Shown one piece after another: positions 16,704 through 25,046 of a DNA stretch of 64,000 nt. The stretch is from NCBI RefSeq assembly GCF_049389645.1, contig NZ_CP186540.1:2046001-2110000 (forward strand). Reading direction: 5' to 3'. This stretch comes from Alkalibacterium sp049389645 (GTDB lineage: Bacteria > Bacillota > Bacilli > Lactobacillales > Carnobacteriaceae_A). Both the position numbers and the translations under genes were made by a program. The number at the start of each line of letters is the position of its first letter. The stretch's first letter is position 1. The notes beneath the pieces are model-generated. The model was not told the DNA's origin and searched no databases. It saw nothing but the letters and a program-made list of their open reading frames with translations.

Positions 16704-17334
16704 AAAAGTAGGAACGACAAGTAACAGCTACTACGAGTAAGATATGTGAGCCTTCGACTCCCGAGTCGAAGGCTTCTTTATGAATTTTAGAAAGAAGAAA
16801 CTGACGGGCGTCAGTTTCTACACCCATTGAAGTTTAGTGGTGCATACTCGCTCTGGAGCGAGTATGGACATCATGAAAAGCGGGTTATGCGGTCGGTTCG
16901 GTAAGTAGGGATCCAAGCGTGGCGTCAACTTACCGAACTTGGCGGTATTCGGTAAGTTGACGCGGCCCCCGTTCAGCTAATTACCGAACTCCATACACCT
17001 TCGACACTTTGGAAAAGTTAATCTCCTGCTAATTACCGAATGAGTCCCCATTCGGTAATTAGCGTTACTTGCTCAGTTTCAAAGTGCCGAACAGTCACCA
17101 ACTTCGACACTTTGAAAAAGAGAATTTTTTCCTAACTACCGAACCAGCCCGTATTCGGTAATTAGAACAGATACGGCTCATCCTACTTACCGAACTTGCC
17201 CGAATCACGAACCAGTCACGCACAAACTCAAAAAACTCACTCAACCCACGCACAACTCACTCAATCAATACCCAAATTTCCCGAAAGCAACCCTTCCAAT
17301 GCTGTGCATACTCGCCGGTAGCGAGTATGCTCCT
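16704..17334. repeat. Hairpin-rich repeat, copy C (second unit of 604-bp tandem duplication)
   Basis: This is a near-identical copy of 16100-16703, including a non-coding copy of the last NERD codons (from 16705), the opening hairpin (16843-16866), the TTACCGAA/TTCGGTAA stem-loops and the closing hairpin (17307-17329). It has a small extra stretch near 17225-17250. Substitutions in loops such as CGATTCGG/CCATTCGG leave the stems intact. Confidence 0.9.
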
Positions 17335-17426
17335 TCCTGATAAAGAACTTTTCGAGAAAAAGGTTTTTTAAACGCTGTTTTTTCGCTATACTAGTAGAGG
17401 ATAATTTAAAAAAGAGGAGAATGTTT

Positions 17427-18182
17427 GTGATTACTTTGAAATCACCTCGCGAAATTGAAGCGATGGAAAAAGCCGGCGAAGTGCTAGCTAAAATCCATGA
17501 GCATTTGCGCGATTTTATTAAACCGGGTATTACAGGTTGGGATATCGAAAAATACGTTGAAAAATTGATGGAGAAATACGGCGCGACCGCTGAACAAAAA
17601 GGGTTTGAAGGCTATGAATACTCAACCTGTGTCAGCGTGAACGACGAGATCTGTCACGGCTTTCCACGTAAAGAGGTCTTGCAACAAGGGGACTTGATCA
17701 AAGTGGACATGGTTGTCAACTTGAACGGTGCCCTGGCAGACTCATGCTGGAGCTACAGCGTCGGTGAACCTACGCCGGAACTGAAAAAACTGATGGACGT
17801 CACGAGAGAAGCATTGTACAAAGGGATCGAAGCGGCCAAACTGGGCAACCGTATGGGTGACATCGGTCATGCCATTCAAACCCACGTGGAAGCGGAAGGC
17901 TTTTCGGTTGTCCGCGAATTTATCGGACACGGCATCGGACCCACTTTACACGAAGCACCGAGTGTACCGCATTACGGTGAAGCGGGTAAAGGCTCCCGTT
18001 TGAAAGAAGGCCTGGTCATCACGATCGAACCGATGGTAAACACCGGGACTTGGCGCTCACAAATGGATAACAACGGCTGGACAGCACGCACGAAAGACGG
18101 CGGACTCAGCTGCCAGTATGAACACACCATTGCGATCACGAAAGACGGTCCGCGAATCTTAACGAAACAAGCGGGCGAATAA
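17427..18182 (+). CDS. map: Methionine aminopeptidase, type I
   Basis: The 251-residue M24A enzyme removes the initiator methionine from nascent proteins in the cytoplasm. Metal ligands and flanks are visible in order: 'EICHGFP', 'GDLIKVDMVVNLNGALADSCWSY' (two Asp), 'FIGHGIGPTLHEAPSVPHYG' (His), 'ITIEPMV' (Glu) and 'QYEHTIAIT' (Glu). An ATG at 17421 is in frame, but only one or two bases from the GAGGAG site; GTG 17427 has proper spacing and gives the family's usual 'MITLKSPREIEAM' N-terminus. A TATACT at 17387-17392 may be the -10. Terminator at 18209. Confidence 0.95.
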   Translation: MITLKSPREIEAMEKAGEVLAKIHEHLRDFIKPGITGWDIEKYVEKLMEKYGATAEQKGFEGYEYSTCVSVNDEICHGFPRKEVLQQGDLIKVDMVVNLNGALADSCWSYSVGEPTPELKKLMDVTREALYKGIEAAKLGNRMGDIGHAIQTHVEAEGFSVVREFIGHGIGPTLHEAPSVPHYGEAGKGSRLKEGLVITIEPMVNTGTWRSQMDNNGWTARTKDGGLSCQYEHTIAITKDGPRILTKQAGE

Positions 18183-18208
18183 CCGCACCAAACTGGATAC
18201 TAAAATAG

Positions 18209-18237
18209 AGAAGTGCGCATTGTCGCACTTCTTTTTC
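18209..18237 (+). terminator. Terminator of map
   Basis: AGAAGTGCG/CGCACTTCT stem with a short loop and a following T-run. Confidence 0.88.
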
Positions 18238-18390
18238 ATTAACATGTTCGTTTCAAGCGCAGCCACTACACACTTTCCGAGCAAGTCACACGACTAAACT
18301 GAAGAAAACAAGTTTCAACAGTTCATGCTTAAAACTTTAAATTTTGATACAATAAACTTATGAAGAAACAAACCGCAGAGGAGATTACTT

Positions 18391-19641
18391 ATGAAAACAG
18401 AAATTATTTCAGTCGGAACCGAATTGCTGATGGGGTTCGTTGTGGATACCAATTCCAGCAAGATCGCTCAGGAACTGCTTGGTATCGGCATCGGGACGTA
18501 TCACCTGCAAACAGTTGGGGATAATCCCGAACGCATACGAGATGCTTTGGAGCTAGCGTCAAGCCGTTCGGACATCATCATCCTGTCAGGCGGTTTGGGT
18601 CCCACTCAGGACGACATCACCAAAGAGGTCGTGGCAGAATTTGTGGGTGACGAATTGGTCGAAGATGAGGTACAGCTCGAAAGGATCCTGACAGAGTTCA
18701 AAAATCGTGGTGAGAAGCCTACAAGTAAGGCTTACAGCGAATCGTTGACTTTCAAAAATGGTAACACGCTGCTTAATGACGTGGGTCTAGCTTGTGGGGC
18801 CACGTTCGAGTTGGAAAGGGAAGGGACGACACCACAGTATTTCATTCTTCTTCCCGGTGTACCGTACGAAATGGAATATATGCTGAAAAATGGCGTGAAG
18901 CCGTACTTGCTGGAAAAAGTTCAGCAAAATGGCGTGATCGATTCCATGTATCTGAATTTTTATGCCATCGGCGAATCGAAAGTGGCCTCCATCTTGGATG
19001 ACCGGATCCTAAGTCAGACCAATCCAACGATCGCCATGTATGCCAAACCGCGCCACGTCATGATCCGATTGACCGCTAACGCAGCTGATCTGCAGGCCGC
19101 ACAGCAGATGAACCAGCAAGTGGCTGATGAAATTCTCGCTAAGCTTTCTTCGAATTTTATCGGGTACGGCGAGAATCAGACCATTGAATCCCGTGTGGTG
19201 GAGTTGTTGCATCAAGAAACACTTACCCTAAGCGTGGTCGAAGGATTTACAGGCGGTCTGGTGATGGATTCCTTGACCGGGATAGCCGGCGTCTCATCGG
19301 TGTTTGAAGGCGGAATCGTTTCGCGGGATCACAAGACCAGCGAAAAACAATTCGACCTGACCGATCTGGAAAGCGAATCCGAGGAAAATGTGGTAAAAAA
19401 ACTAGCTGAACAATGTGCCGAAAAATTTCAGACGGATGTCGGACTGGGCGTCAGTGCCAGGACAGAATTGGATCTATCCGGCCAGCGCCTATCAGGAACG
19501 GGCTATATAGCCATCGCCAGAAAAGGTAAAGCTACAAAAGTGAAAAACATTCCATTCCAAACGCTGCCAGAGTACGTTTTGCGCGGCATTCTAAAAAATG
19601 AAGCACTAGCATATCTGAAAGAAGCAGTGGAAGAAAGATGA
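18391..19641 (+). CDS. cinA: CinA-family protein with diverged C-terminal amidase domain
   Basis: The 416-residue protein has the CinA architecture. The N-terminal molybdopterin-binding-like (COG1058) domain is well conserved: 'ISVGTELLMGFVVDTNS', 'LSGGLGPTQDDITKEVV', 'LLPGVPYEM'. The C-terminal NMN-deamidase-like domain is present but degenerate. The usual E-S-x-T-G-G motif reads EGFTGG at residues 284-289 (Ser replaced by G285), and the usual 'TGIAGP' segment reads 'VSARTELD'. Loss of amidase activity is therefore likely. CinA is competence-associated in related bacteria and often precedes recA; here no recA follows. Start after AGAGGAGA with good spacing. Confidence 0.9.
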   Translation: MKTEIISVGTELLMGFVVDTNSSKIAQELLGIGIGTYHLQTVGDNPERIRDALELASSRSDIIILSGGLGPTQDDITKEVVAEFVGDELVEDEVQLERILTEFKNRGEKPTSKAYSESLTFKNGNTLLNDVGLACGATFELEREGTTPQYFILLPGVPYEMEYMLKNGVKPYLLEKVQQNGVIDSMYLNFYAIGESKVASILDDRILSQTNPTIAMYAKPRHVMIRLTANAADLQAAQQMNQQVADEILAKLSSNFIGYGENQTIESRVVELLHQETLTLSVVEGFTGGLVMDSLTGIAGVSSVFEGGIVSRDHKTSEKQFDLTDLESESEENVVKKLAEQCAEKFQTDVGLGVSARTELDLSGQRLSGTGYIAIARKGKATKVKNIPFQTLPEYVLRGILKNEALAYLKEAVEER

Positions 19642-19671
19642 AAAATCTTTCCTCTAAAAAAATAAACATGA

Positions 19672-19708
19672 AAAAGGATCGAATCTCAGCGGATTCGATC
19701 CTTTTTTG
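19672..19708. terminator. Bidirectional terminator between cinA and RpiR regulator genes
   Basis: AAAAGGATCGAATC...GATTCGATCCTTTTTT forms a strong stem with runs of A and T on either side, serving two convergent genes. Confidence 0.9.
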
Positions 19709-19720
19709 TCTGCAGAAAAA

Positions 19721-20581
19721 TTACAGCCGTTTTTTCTGAATAGCTTTACGCACGTGCTGCAGTGATTCCTTGCCTTTGTCTTCCAGCGCCATCATGACGT
19801 TGACATAGAGGGCGTCCAGTATGCTCAGTTGTGCAATTCGAGAAGCCAAGGCCTCGGAACGGAAGTCGGTTTCTTCCGACAACGTGTACAAGGAAATATC
19901 AGTTCCTTGACTGAGTGGTGACTGAGTGAAGCCGGTGATGCAAATGGTAGGGACATTATGTTCTTTAACTGTTTCCAGGATCTCCAGGATATCCTTTGAG
20001 TGTCCCGTATGAGAAATCAGAATGGCAACATCGCCTTCTTTTAACTGTGAAGCCGATATCAGCTGCATATGAGAGTCAGTCAGGGCACTGACAGTAAGGC
20101 CTGTTCGAATGAATTTATGGTAGCCGTCCATGGCAATGATGTTCGACCCGCCGAAACCGAACAACTCGATTTTATTTGCATGCAGAATCGTATCGACCGC
20201 ACCAGAAAAATCACTATCATCAATGACCTCTAGGGTGTCCTGAAGGGTTTTTATATTCGAATGAAAAACTTTTTCTAAAATAGTTTTTTCATCGTCGCTT
20301 TTTGATACTTTTTCATGGATATCTTTCATCACATTAGTGGTTTCTGTTGCCAGTGAAATTTTGAGATCCTGGAAGCCTTTATATCCAAGCTTTTTACAAA
20401 AACGGAAGACAGTGGAATCGGCCAAATTTAATTCTTCAGCGACTTCATTGATCGTGCCATGAATGACCTTTTCCGGAGAGTCTAGAATGAAATCGGCCAG
20501 GAGCCGTTCTTTATCACTTAATGTGGAGTGTAATGCACGGATGCGCATCTGGGTGTTTTTATTTTGAAAAGTCTTATTCAT
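19721..20581 (-). CDS. RpiR-family regulator of gluconate genes
   Basis: The 286-residue protein has an N-terminal HTH_6 domain ('INEVAEELNLADSTVFRFCKKLGYKGFQDLKISL') and a C-terminal SIS sugar-phosphate-binding domain ('IELFGFGGSNIIAMDGYHKFIRTG', 'AILISHTGHSKDILE'). It lies divergently next to the 6-phosphogluconate dehydrogenase-gluconate permease-gluconate kinase genes, so it very likely controls them in response to 6-phosphogluconate or a related sugar phosphate. I start at ATG 20581 (MNKTFQNKNTQ) because AGAGGTGA precedes it; the frame extends 27 codons upstream through hydrophobic sequence with no family match. Confidence 0.9.
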   Translation of the reverse strand: MNKTFQNKNTQMRIRALHSTLSDKERLLADFILDSPEKVIHGTINEVAEELNLADSTVFRFCKKLGYKGFQDLKISLATETTNVMKDIHEKVSKSDDEKTILEKVFHSNIKTLQDTLEVIDDSDFSGAVDTILHANKIELFGFGGSNIIAMDGYHKFIRTGLTVSALTDSHMQLISASQLKEGDVAILISHTGHSKDILEILETVKEHNVPTICITGFTQSPLSQGTDISLYTLSEETDFRSEALASRIAQLSILDALYVNVMMALEDKGKESLQHVRKAIQKKRL

Positions 20582-20647
20582 GGGCTCACCTCTCATAATG
20601 TTTGTTTTCAGTATAAAGTAAAAACAAATAAAAAGAAATAAAATTCC

Positions 20648-20685
20648 GGAAAACGCTTGCAAAGAATAAAATTCTTTTGTATAAT
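20648..20685 (+). promoter_or_regulatory. Gluconate operon promoter with cre-like site and inverted repeat
   Basis: TTGCAA (20657-20662) and TATAAT (20680-20685) are spaced exactly 17 nt. GGAAAACGCTTGCA (20648-20661) resembles a cre site and overlaps the -35. A perfect inverted repeat AAGAAT-AAA-ATTCTT (20662-20676) fills the spacer and is a good candidate operator for the divergent RpiR regulator. Confidence 0.65.
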
Positions 20686-20722
20686 AAAAACATAGAAAAA
20701 TATTTCATAAAGGGGAATGGAA

Positions 20723-21622
20723 ATGAGATTAGCGATTTGTGGACTGGGAAAAATGGGTATGAACTTAGCTTTGAATCTGATGGAAAACAACCATGAAGTA
20801 ATCGCATTTGATATAGATGCTGATTTGGTGAAAGAAGCCGATAAGAAGGGCGCCACGGGAGCACATTCAATCGAGGCGGTCGTCGATAATTTTTCGGAAA
20901 GAAAAATCATCTGGATGATGGTACCGTCCGGAGATATCACGGAAAATCTTTTGAACAAGGTGACGCCACTACTATCTGATGGGGACATCATTCTTGACGG
21001 AGGAAATTCACACTACAAAGACACCATGAGAAGACACGGAGTACTTAAGGAAAAAGGCATTCATTACGTTGATGTCGGCACGAGTGGAGGCATAGAAGGG
21101 GCACGCAACGGGGCTTGTACGATGGTCGGCGGCGACAAAAACGTCGTCGAACAGATCGAACAAATATTCAAAGATATTTCAGTCGATAAAGGGTACTTAT
21201 ATACGGGTCAAAGCGGCAGTGGTCACTTCCTCAAGATGGTCCACAACGGCGTGGAGTATGGCATGATGCAGGCCATTGGTGAAGGCTTCGATATTCTGGA
21301 AAAAAGTTCCTTCGATTACAATCATGAAGAAGTGGCGAGAGTATGGAACAACGGCTCTGTTATACGCTCATGGCTGATCGAATTGATGGAAGATGCGTTT
21401 TCCGAAGATCCGAAACTGGATGACATAAAAGGGGTCGTTCATGCGTCGGGTGAAGGAAGATGGACAGTCGAAACGGCGATGGAACTGGAAGTATCTGCGC
21501 CGGTCATTGCCTTGTCACTGATGATGCGTAATCGTTCCTTGGAGTCTGATACATTTACTGGGAAAGTGGTAGCATCCTTACGTAATCAGTTTGGTGGCCA
21601 TGCAGTTGAGTTGAATGATTAA
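20723..21622 (+). CDS. 6-phosphogluconate dehydrogenase, short (GntZ/YqeC) type
   Basis: The 299-residue enzyme oxidatively decarboxylates 6-phosphogluconate to ribulose-5-phosphate. It is the short form without the long C-terminal all-alpha extension of the ~470-residue Gnd. The N-terminal Rossmann motif is 'MRLAICGLGKMGMNLALNLM'; the substrate signature is 'VGTSGGIEGARNGACTMVGG'; the catalytic lysine region is 'GSGHFLKMVHNGVEYGMMQA'. The ATG at 20723 is 7 nt from AAAGGGG; ATG 20717 is too close. First gene of the gluconate operon, 30 bp before gntP. Confidence 0.92.
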   Translation: MRLAICGLGKMGMNLALNLMENNHEVIAFDIDADLVKEADKKGATGAHSIEAVVDNFSERKIIWMMVPSGDITENLLNKVTPLLSDGDIILDGGNSHYKDTMRRHGVLKEKGIHYVDVGTSGGIEGARNGACTMVGGDKNVVEQIEQIFKDISVDKGYLYTGQSGSGHFLKMVHNGVEYGMMQAIGEGFDILEKSSFDYNHEEVARVWNNGSVIRSWLIELMEDAFSEDPKLDDIKGVVHASGEGRWTVETAMELEVSAPVIALSLMMRNRSLESDTFTGKVVASLRNQFGGHAVELND

Positions 21623-21652
21623 TATAAATTTACTTAAAATGGAGGAATAAAA

Positions 21653-22996
21653 ATGAATGGTACACTATTGATTTTAATCGCGGCGTTAGGAATTGCGGTA
21701 TTATTATTCTTAGTTATTACAACAAAATTACATGCGTTTGTCGCATTGCTGTTAACGAGTTTGCTGGTCGGTGTGGCCACAGGTATGCCACTGAACAGTG
21801 TCATCGATTCTGTCATCAGCGGCATGGGCGGCACGCTGGGATTTGTCGCAATCGTTGTGGGACTTGGAGCTATGTTCGGTAAAATGCTGGAAATATCCGG
21901 CGGCGTCGAGCGTCTCGCAAGCACCCTGCTGGAGAAATTCGGAGAAGGCAAAGCACAGTGGGCTTTAGGTATAGCCGGATTCCTAGTTGCTATCCCAGTA
22001 TTCTTCGATGTCGGATTTATTATTTTAGTTCCGATCGTTTACGGCTTGCAGCGAAAAACAGGCCGTTCACTGCTTTATTACGGGATTCCGCTGCTGGCAG
22101 GTCTGGCAGTTACGCATTCTTATATCCCACCAACACCGGGTCCAATAGCGGTGGCCGATTTAGTCGGTGCTGATTTAGGCTGGGTCATCTTGTTCGGTTT
22201 CATTGCCGGGATCCCATCCATGATTCTTGCAGGACCTGTATTCGGTAAATATATTTCGAAAAAAATTGATGTCGGTATTCCTGAATATATGAACATTGAA
22301 GACAAAGAATGGGACAAAGAATTACCAAGCTTCGGTTTGATAGCGACCATCATTCTTGTACCCTTGGCACTGATTCTATTAAACACCCTGTCGACCGTTG
22401 TTTTTGCAGAAGGAAATCTAGTCCGCAGTATAACGACATTTGTCGGTCATCCGATCGTCGCCATGCTGATTGCAACCTTGGTGACTTTCAGAATATTAGG
22501 CACAAAAAGAGGTTACTCACGTAAAGATGTACAGGGCATAGCAACTAAAGCTCTGGAACCAGTTGGTATCATTATCCTGGTTACCGGTGCCGGTGGCGTA
22601 TTCAAACAGGTGCTTATCGATTCAGGCGTGGCCGATGTTTTAGGTAATCAAATGGCGGCCTCACCATTACCACCGATCCTCCTGGCTTTCGCTATTGCTT
22701 CTGTCATAAGAATTGCTCAAGGTTCAGCGACCGTAGCTATGGTCACGGCAGCCGGTTTAATGGCTCCAGTACTACCGATCATGGGAGTAGAAGGACCAGG
22801 ATTGGCATTGATCGTTATTGCTATCGCAGGTGGCGCAACAGCCTTCTCTCACGTCAATGATTCTGGGTTCTGGTTAGTTTCCAGATACTTCGGTTTAGAT
22901 GAAAAAGACACACTGAAAAGCTGGACCGTCATGGAAACCATTATTGGCTTCACAGGTTTAGGCATGGCGATGCTCCTAGGCGTATTCTTCATGTAA
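21653..22996 (+). CDS. gntP: Gluconate permease, GntP family
   Basis: The 447-residue polytopic membrane protein (about 12-14 helices) is a proton-coupled gluconate importer. Family features include 'GMGGTLGFVAIVVGLGAMFGKMLEISGG', 'YIPPTPGPIAVADLVGADLGWVILFGFIAGIP' and 'RIAQGSATVAMVTAAGLMAP', plus a conserved C-terminal 'FSHVNDSGFWLVSRYFGLDEKDTLKSWTVMETIIG'. Start after GGAGGAAT. Flanked by 6-phosphogluconate dehydrogenase and gluconate kinase genes, which fixes the substrate as gluconate with good confidence. Confidence 0.93.
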   Translation: MNGTLLILIAALGIAVLLFLVITTKLHAFVALLLTSLLVGVATGMPLNSVIDSVISGMGGTLGFVAIVVGLGAMFGKMLEISGGVERLASTLLEKFGEGKAQWALGIAGFLVAIPVFFDVGFIILVPIVYGLQRKTGRSLLYYGIPLLAGLAVTHSYIPPTPGPIAVADLVGADLGWVILFGFIAGIPSMILAGPVFGKYISKKIDVGIPEYMNIEDKEWDKELPSFGLIATIILVPLALILLNTLSTVVFAEGNLVRSITTFVGHPIVAMLIATLVTFRILGTKRGYSRKDVQGIATKALEPVGIIILVTGAGGVFKQVLIDSGVADVLGNQMAASPLPPILLAFAIASVIRIAQGSATVAMVTAAGLMAPVLPIMGVEGPGLALIVIAIAGGATAFSHVNDSGFWLVSRYFGLDEKDTLKSWTVMETIIGFTGLGMAMLLGVFFM

Positions 22997-23017
22997 GGAT
23001 AAATAAATAAAATACGG

Positions 23018-23046
23018 GAAGCTTCTGTTACAGGAGCTTCTTTCTT
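23018..23046 (+). terminator. Intra-operon hairpin between gntP and gntK
   Basis: GAAGCT..TGT..AGCTTC hairpin followed by TTTCTT in the 79-bp gap. It may partly terminate or stabilise mRNA rather than end the operon. Confidence 0.55.
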
Positions 23047-23075
23047 ATTAAACGAGTACTGAAAGGAGTAATGAA

Positions 23076-24608
23076 ATGAAACACTATTCTATCGGAGCGG
23101 ATATCGGAACCACGAGCACGAAAGCCGTGCTGTTTTCTGCCACAGGAGAAATTATTTATCAAGCGACAGTCGAATACCCATTGCTGACACCGGAACCAAA
23201 AATCGCGGAACAAGACCCGGATGAAATACTGGAGGCGGTCATTACTGCTATTGAGAGAGTGATGAAAAATTCAGGAGTGGACAAAGAAAAGATCAGTGTC
23301 CTTTCCTTCAGCGCGGCTATGCACAGCTTGATTGCCGTAGATGAAGAAGGAAAACCGCTGACAGCCTCGATCACCTGGGCCGATCAGCGAGCCGAACCGT
23401 ATGCGCAGCAATTGAAAAATTCCAACGGAAAATCACTCTATGAAAAAACCGGGACGCCGATTCATCCGATGTCGCCCTTGACCAAGCTGATGTGGTTAAA
23501 AGAGGAAGAACCGGATATATTCCATAAAGCGAGTCGGTTTATAGGCATCAAAGAGTATGTCTTTTACCATTTCTTCAAGAAGTATGTGGTGGACCATTCC
23601 ATAGCTTCCGCCACCGGACTGTTCAATATATATGAACTGGACTGGGACACAGAGGCGCTTGAAACGGCCGGCATAACGAAAGATAAATTATCGGCCCTCG
23701 TTCCAACAACCGAAGTCATCTCGAATATAGACGAAGAACTGGCAGAGCGAATGGGTATCCATCCTGATATGAAAATCGTCATCGGTGCCAATGACGGCTG
23801 TTTAGCTAATCTCGGCGTCAATGCGATCGAAAAAGGCGTCGTTGCCGTCACCATCGGTACCAGCGGAGCCATTCGAACCGTGACTGATAAGCCGGCCACC
23901 GATCCTAAAGGACGCATCTTCTGTTACGCCCTGACCGAAAACCACTGGGTCATCGGAGGTCCGGTCAACAATGGGGGCATGATTTTACGCTGGCTGAGAG
24001 ATGAATTATGCCAGGAAGAAGTGGCAGAAGCCAAAGAAAAAGGCATCGATCCATACGAAATCATGACCGAAAAAATCGCAGAGGTACGTGCCGGTGCAAA
24101 CGGCCTGCTGTTTCATCCATACCTGTCAGGCGAACGGGCTCCTTCTTGGAACGCCAATGCGAGAGGCTCTTTCTACGGCCTGGCTATCCATCACAAAAGG
24201 GAGCACATGATGCGTGCCGTTTTGGAAGGCATCAATATGAACCTTTACATGGTGCTGTTGGCGCTGGAAGAAGTGATCGGCATACCTGAAAGGATCCATG
24301 CCACTGGCGGATTTGCCAAGTCAAGTGTGTGGAGACAGATGATGGCGAATATCTTCAACCAGGAAGTGCATATCCCGCAAACGGTGGAAGGCGCGTGCCT
24401 TGGAGCCGCAGTACTTGGGCGGTTCGCCATTGGAGAAATCGATGATTTGACGGAAGTGAAACATATGGTCGAAACACAAGAAATCAGCGTTCCTGAAAAA
24501 GAAGAAGTGGCCGTTTATGAAGAACTGATGCCGCTTTACATTCGATTGAGCCGTTTGTTCGAACAAGAATATGAAGCGATCACCGAATTCCAGCAGCGTT
24601 ACAAGTAA
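23076..24608 (+). CDS. gntK: Gluconate kinase, FGGY family
   Basis: The 510-residue FGGY carbohydrate kinase phosphorylates gluconate to 6-phosphogluconate. The N-terminal ATPase phosphate-1 motif is 'GADIGTTSTKAVLF'; 'SFSAAMHSLIAVDEEGKPLTASITWADQRA' lines the sugar site; 'GANDGCLANLGVNAIEKGVVAVTIGTSGAIR' is the second FGGY signature region; 'HATGGFAKSSVWRQMMANIF' is the adenosine motif. Xylulokinase-type relatives look similar, but the operon with gntP and 6-phosphogluconate dehydrogenase supports gluconate. Start after GAAAGGAG. Confidence 0.92.
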   Translation: MKHYSIGADIGTTSTKAVLFSATGEIIYQATVEYPLLTPEPKIAEQDPDEILEAVITAIERVMKNSGVDKEKISVLSFSAAMHSLIAVDEEGKPLTASITWADQRAEPYAQQLKNSNGKSLYEKTGTPIHPMSPLTKLMWLKEEEPDIFHKASRFIGIKEYVFYHFFKKYVVDHSIASATGLFNIYELDWDTEALETAGITKDKLSALVPTTEVISNIDEELAERMGIHPDMKIVIGANDGCLANLGVNAIEKGVVAVTIGTSGAIRTVTDKPATDPKGRIFCYALTENHWVIGGPVNNGGMILRWLRDELCQEEVAEAKEKGIDPYEIMTEKIAEVRAGANGLLFHPYLSGERAPSWNANARGSFYGLAIHHKREHMMRAVLEGINMNLYMVLLALEEVIGIPERIHATGGFAKSSVWRQMMANIFNQEVHIPQTVEGACLGAAVLGRFAIGEIDDLTEVKHMVETQEISVPEKEEVAVYEELMPLYIRLSRLFEQEYEAITEFQQRYK

Positions 24609-24642
24609 TAGGCTGCAACCCCAAACTAAAAGCTGTTAAACT

Positions 24643-24706
24643 AAAAAAATGCACTGAACTATCCGCACACGCAATCTGACAGCGGGGAAGTCAGTGTATT
24701 TTTTTC
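24643..24706 (+). terminator. Terminator of the gluconate operon
   Basis: AAAATGCACTGA pairs with TCAGTGTATTTT around a long, partly structured loop, followed by a run of T. Confidence 0.65.
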
Positions 24707-24841
24707 GATTTCTTTTAACTGTGGCTCACTCGCCAAAGTATGTTTTTGGAAATCCTAAAGAAAACAGTCATCATTGATCTTAGTGAAGATTGTTTCACTT
24801 AAGTCAAATAGGATATGTTAAACTGAGGATACGATGCTCAT

Positions 24842-25021
24842 CTGTCAGTAATAAGAACTCTGACAGCAAAGCACTGCCAAAACTTTATTAAATGCGACAA
24901 ACGTGATAGGGTGAACGACCGTGGAAACTAATAGTCACTTGATGAAACTGAAACTAATGAACCGAACCAAATTAAAATGAACTGAACGATCGGACGATAA
25001 ATAGTCTGATCGTTTATCGTC
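24842..25021 (+). promoter_or_regulatory. Structured leader before the APH-family gene
   Basis: The gene-free stretch 24707-25046 contains a CTGTCAG...CTGACAG hairpin (24842-24866) and, near the start codon, two mutually exclusive hairpins. One has AACGATCGGAC (24985-24995) pairing with GTCTGATCGTT (25004-25014). The other has GACGATAAA (24993-25001) pairing with TTTATCGTC (25013-25021). The AAGGAGGG site follows at 25032. I do not recognise a known riboswitch or T-box core. Confidence 0.4.
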
Positions 25022-25046
25022 TGTATGATTTAAGGAGGGACACGTC

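Noticed and set aside
14645..17334. Insertion sequence or integrated phage in the repeat-rich NERD region
   Set aside because: No transposase, integrase or phage gene is present, and the repeats lack classic terminal inverted repeats with target duplication that I can see.
20586..20991. Reverse-strand proteins over the 6-phosphogluconate dehydrogenase start and promoter
   Set aside because: They run antisense through a convincing gene and promoter region and have no recognisable domain.
24707..25046. T-box or known riboswitch before the APH-family gene
   Set aside because: No T-box core or known aptamer consensus is recognisable; only simple hairpins can be supported.
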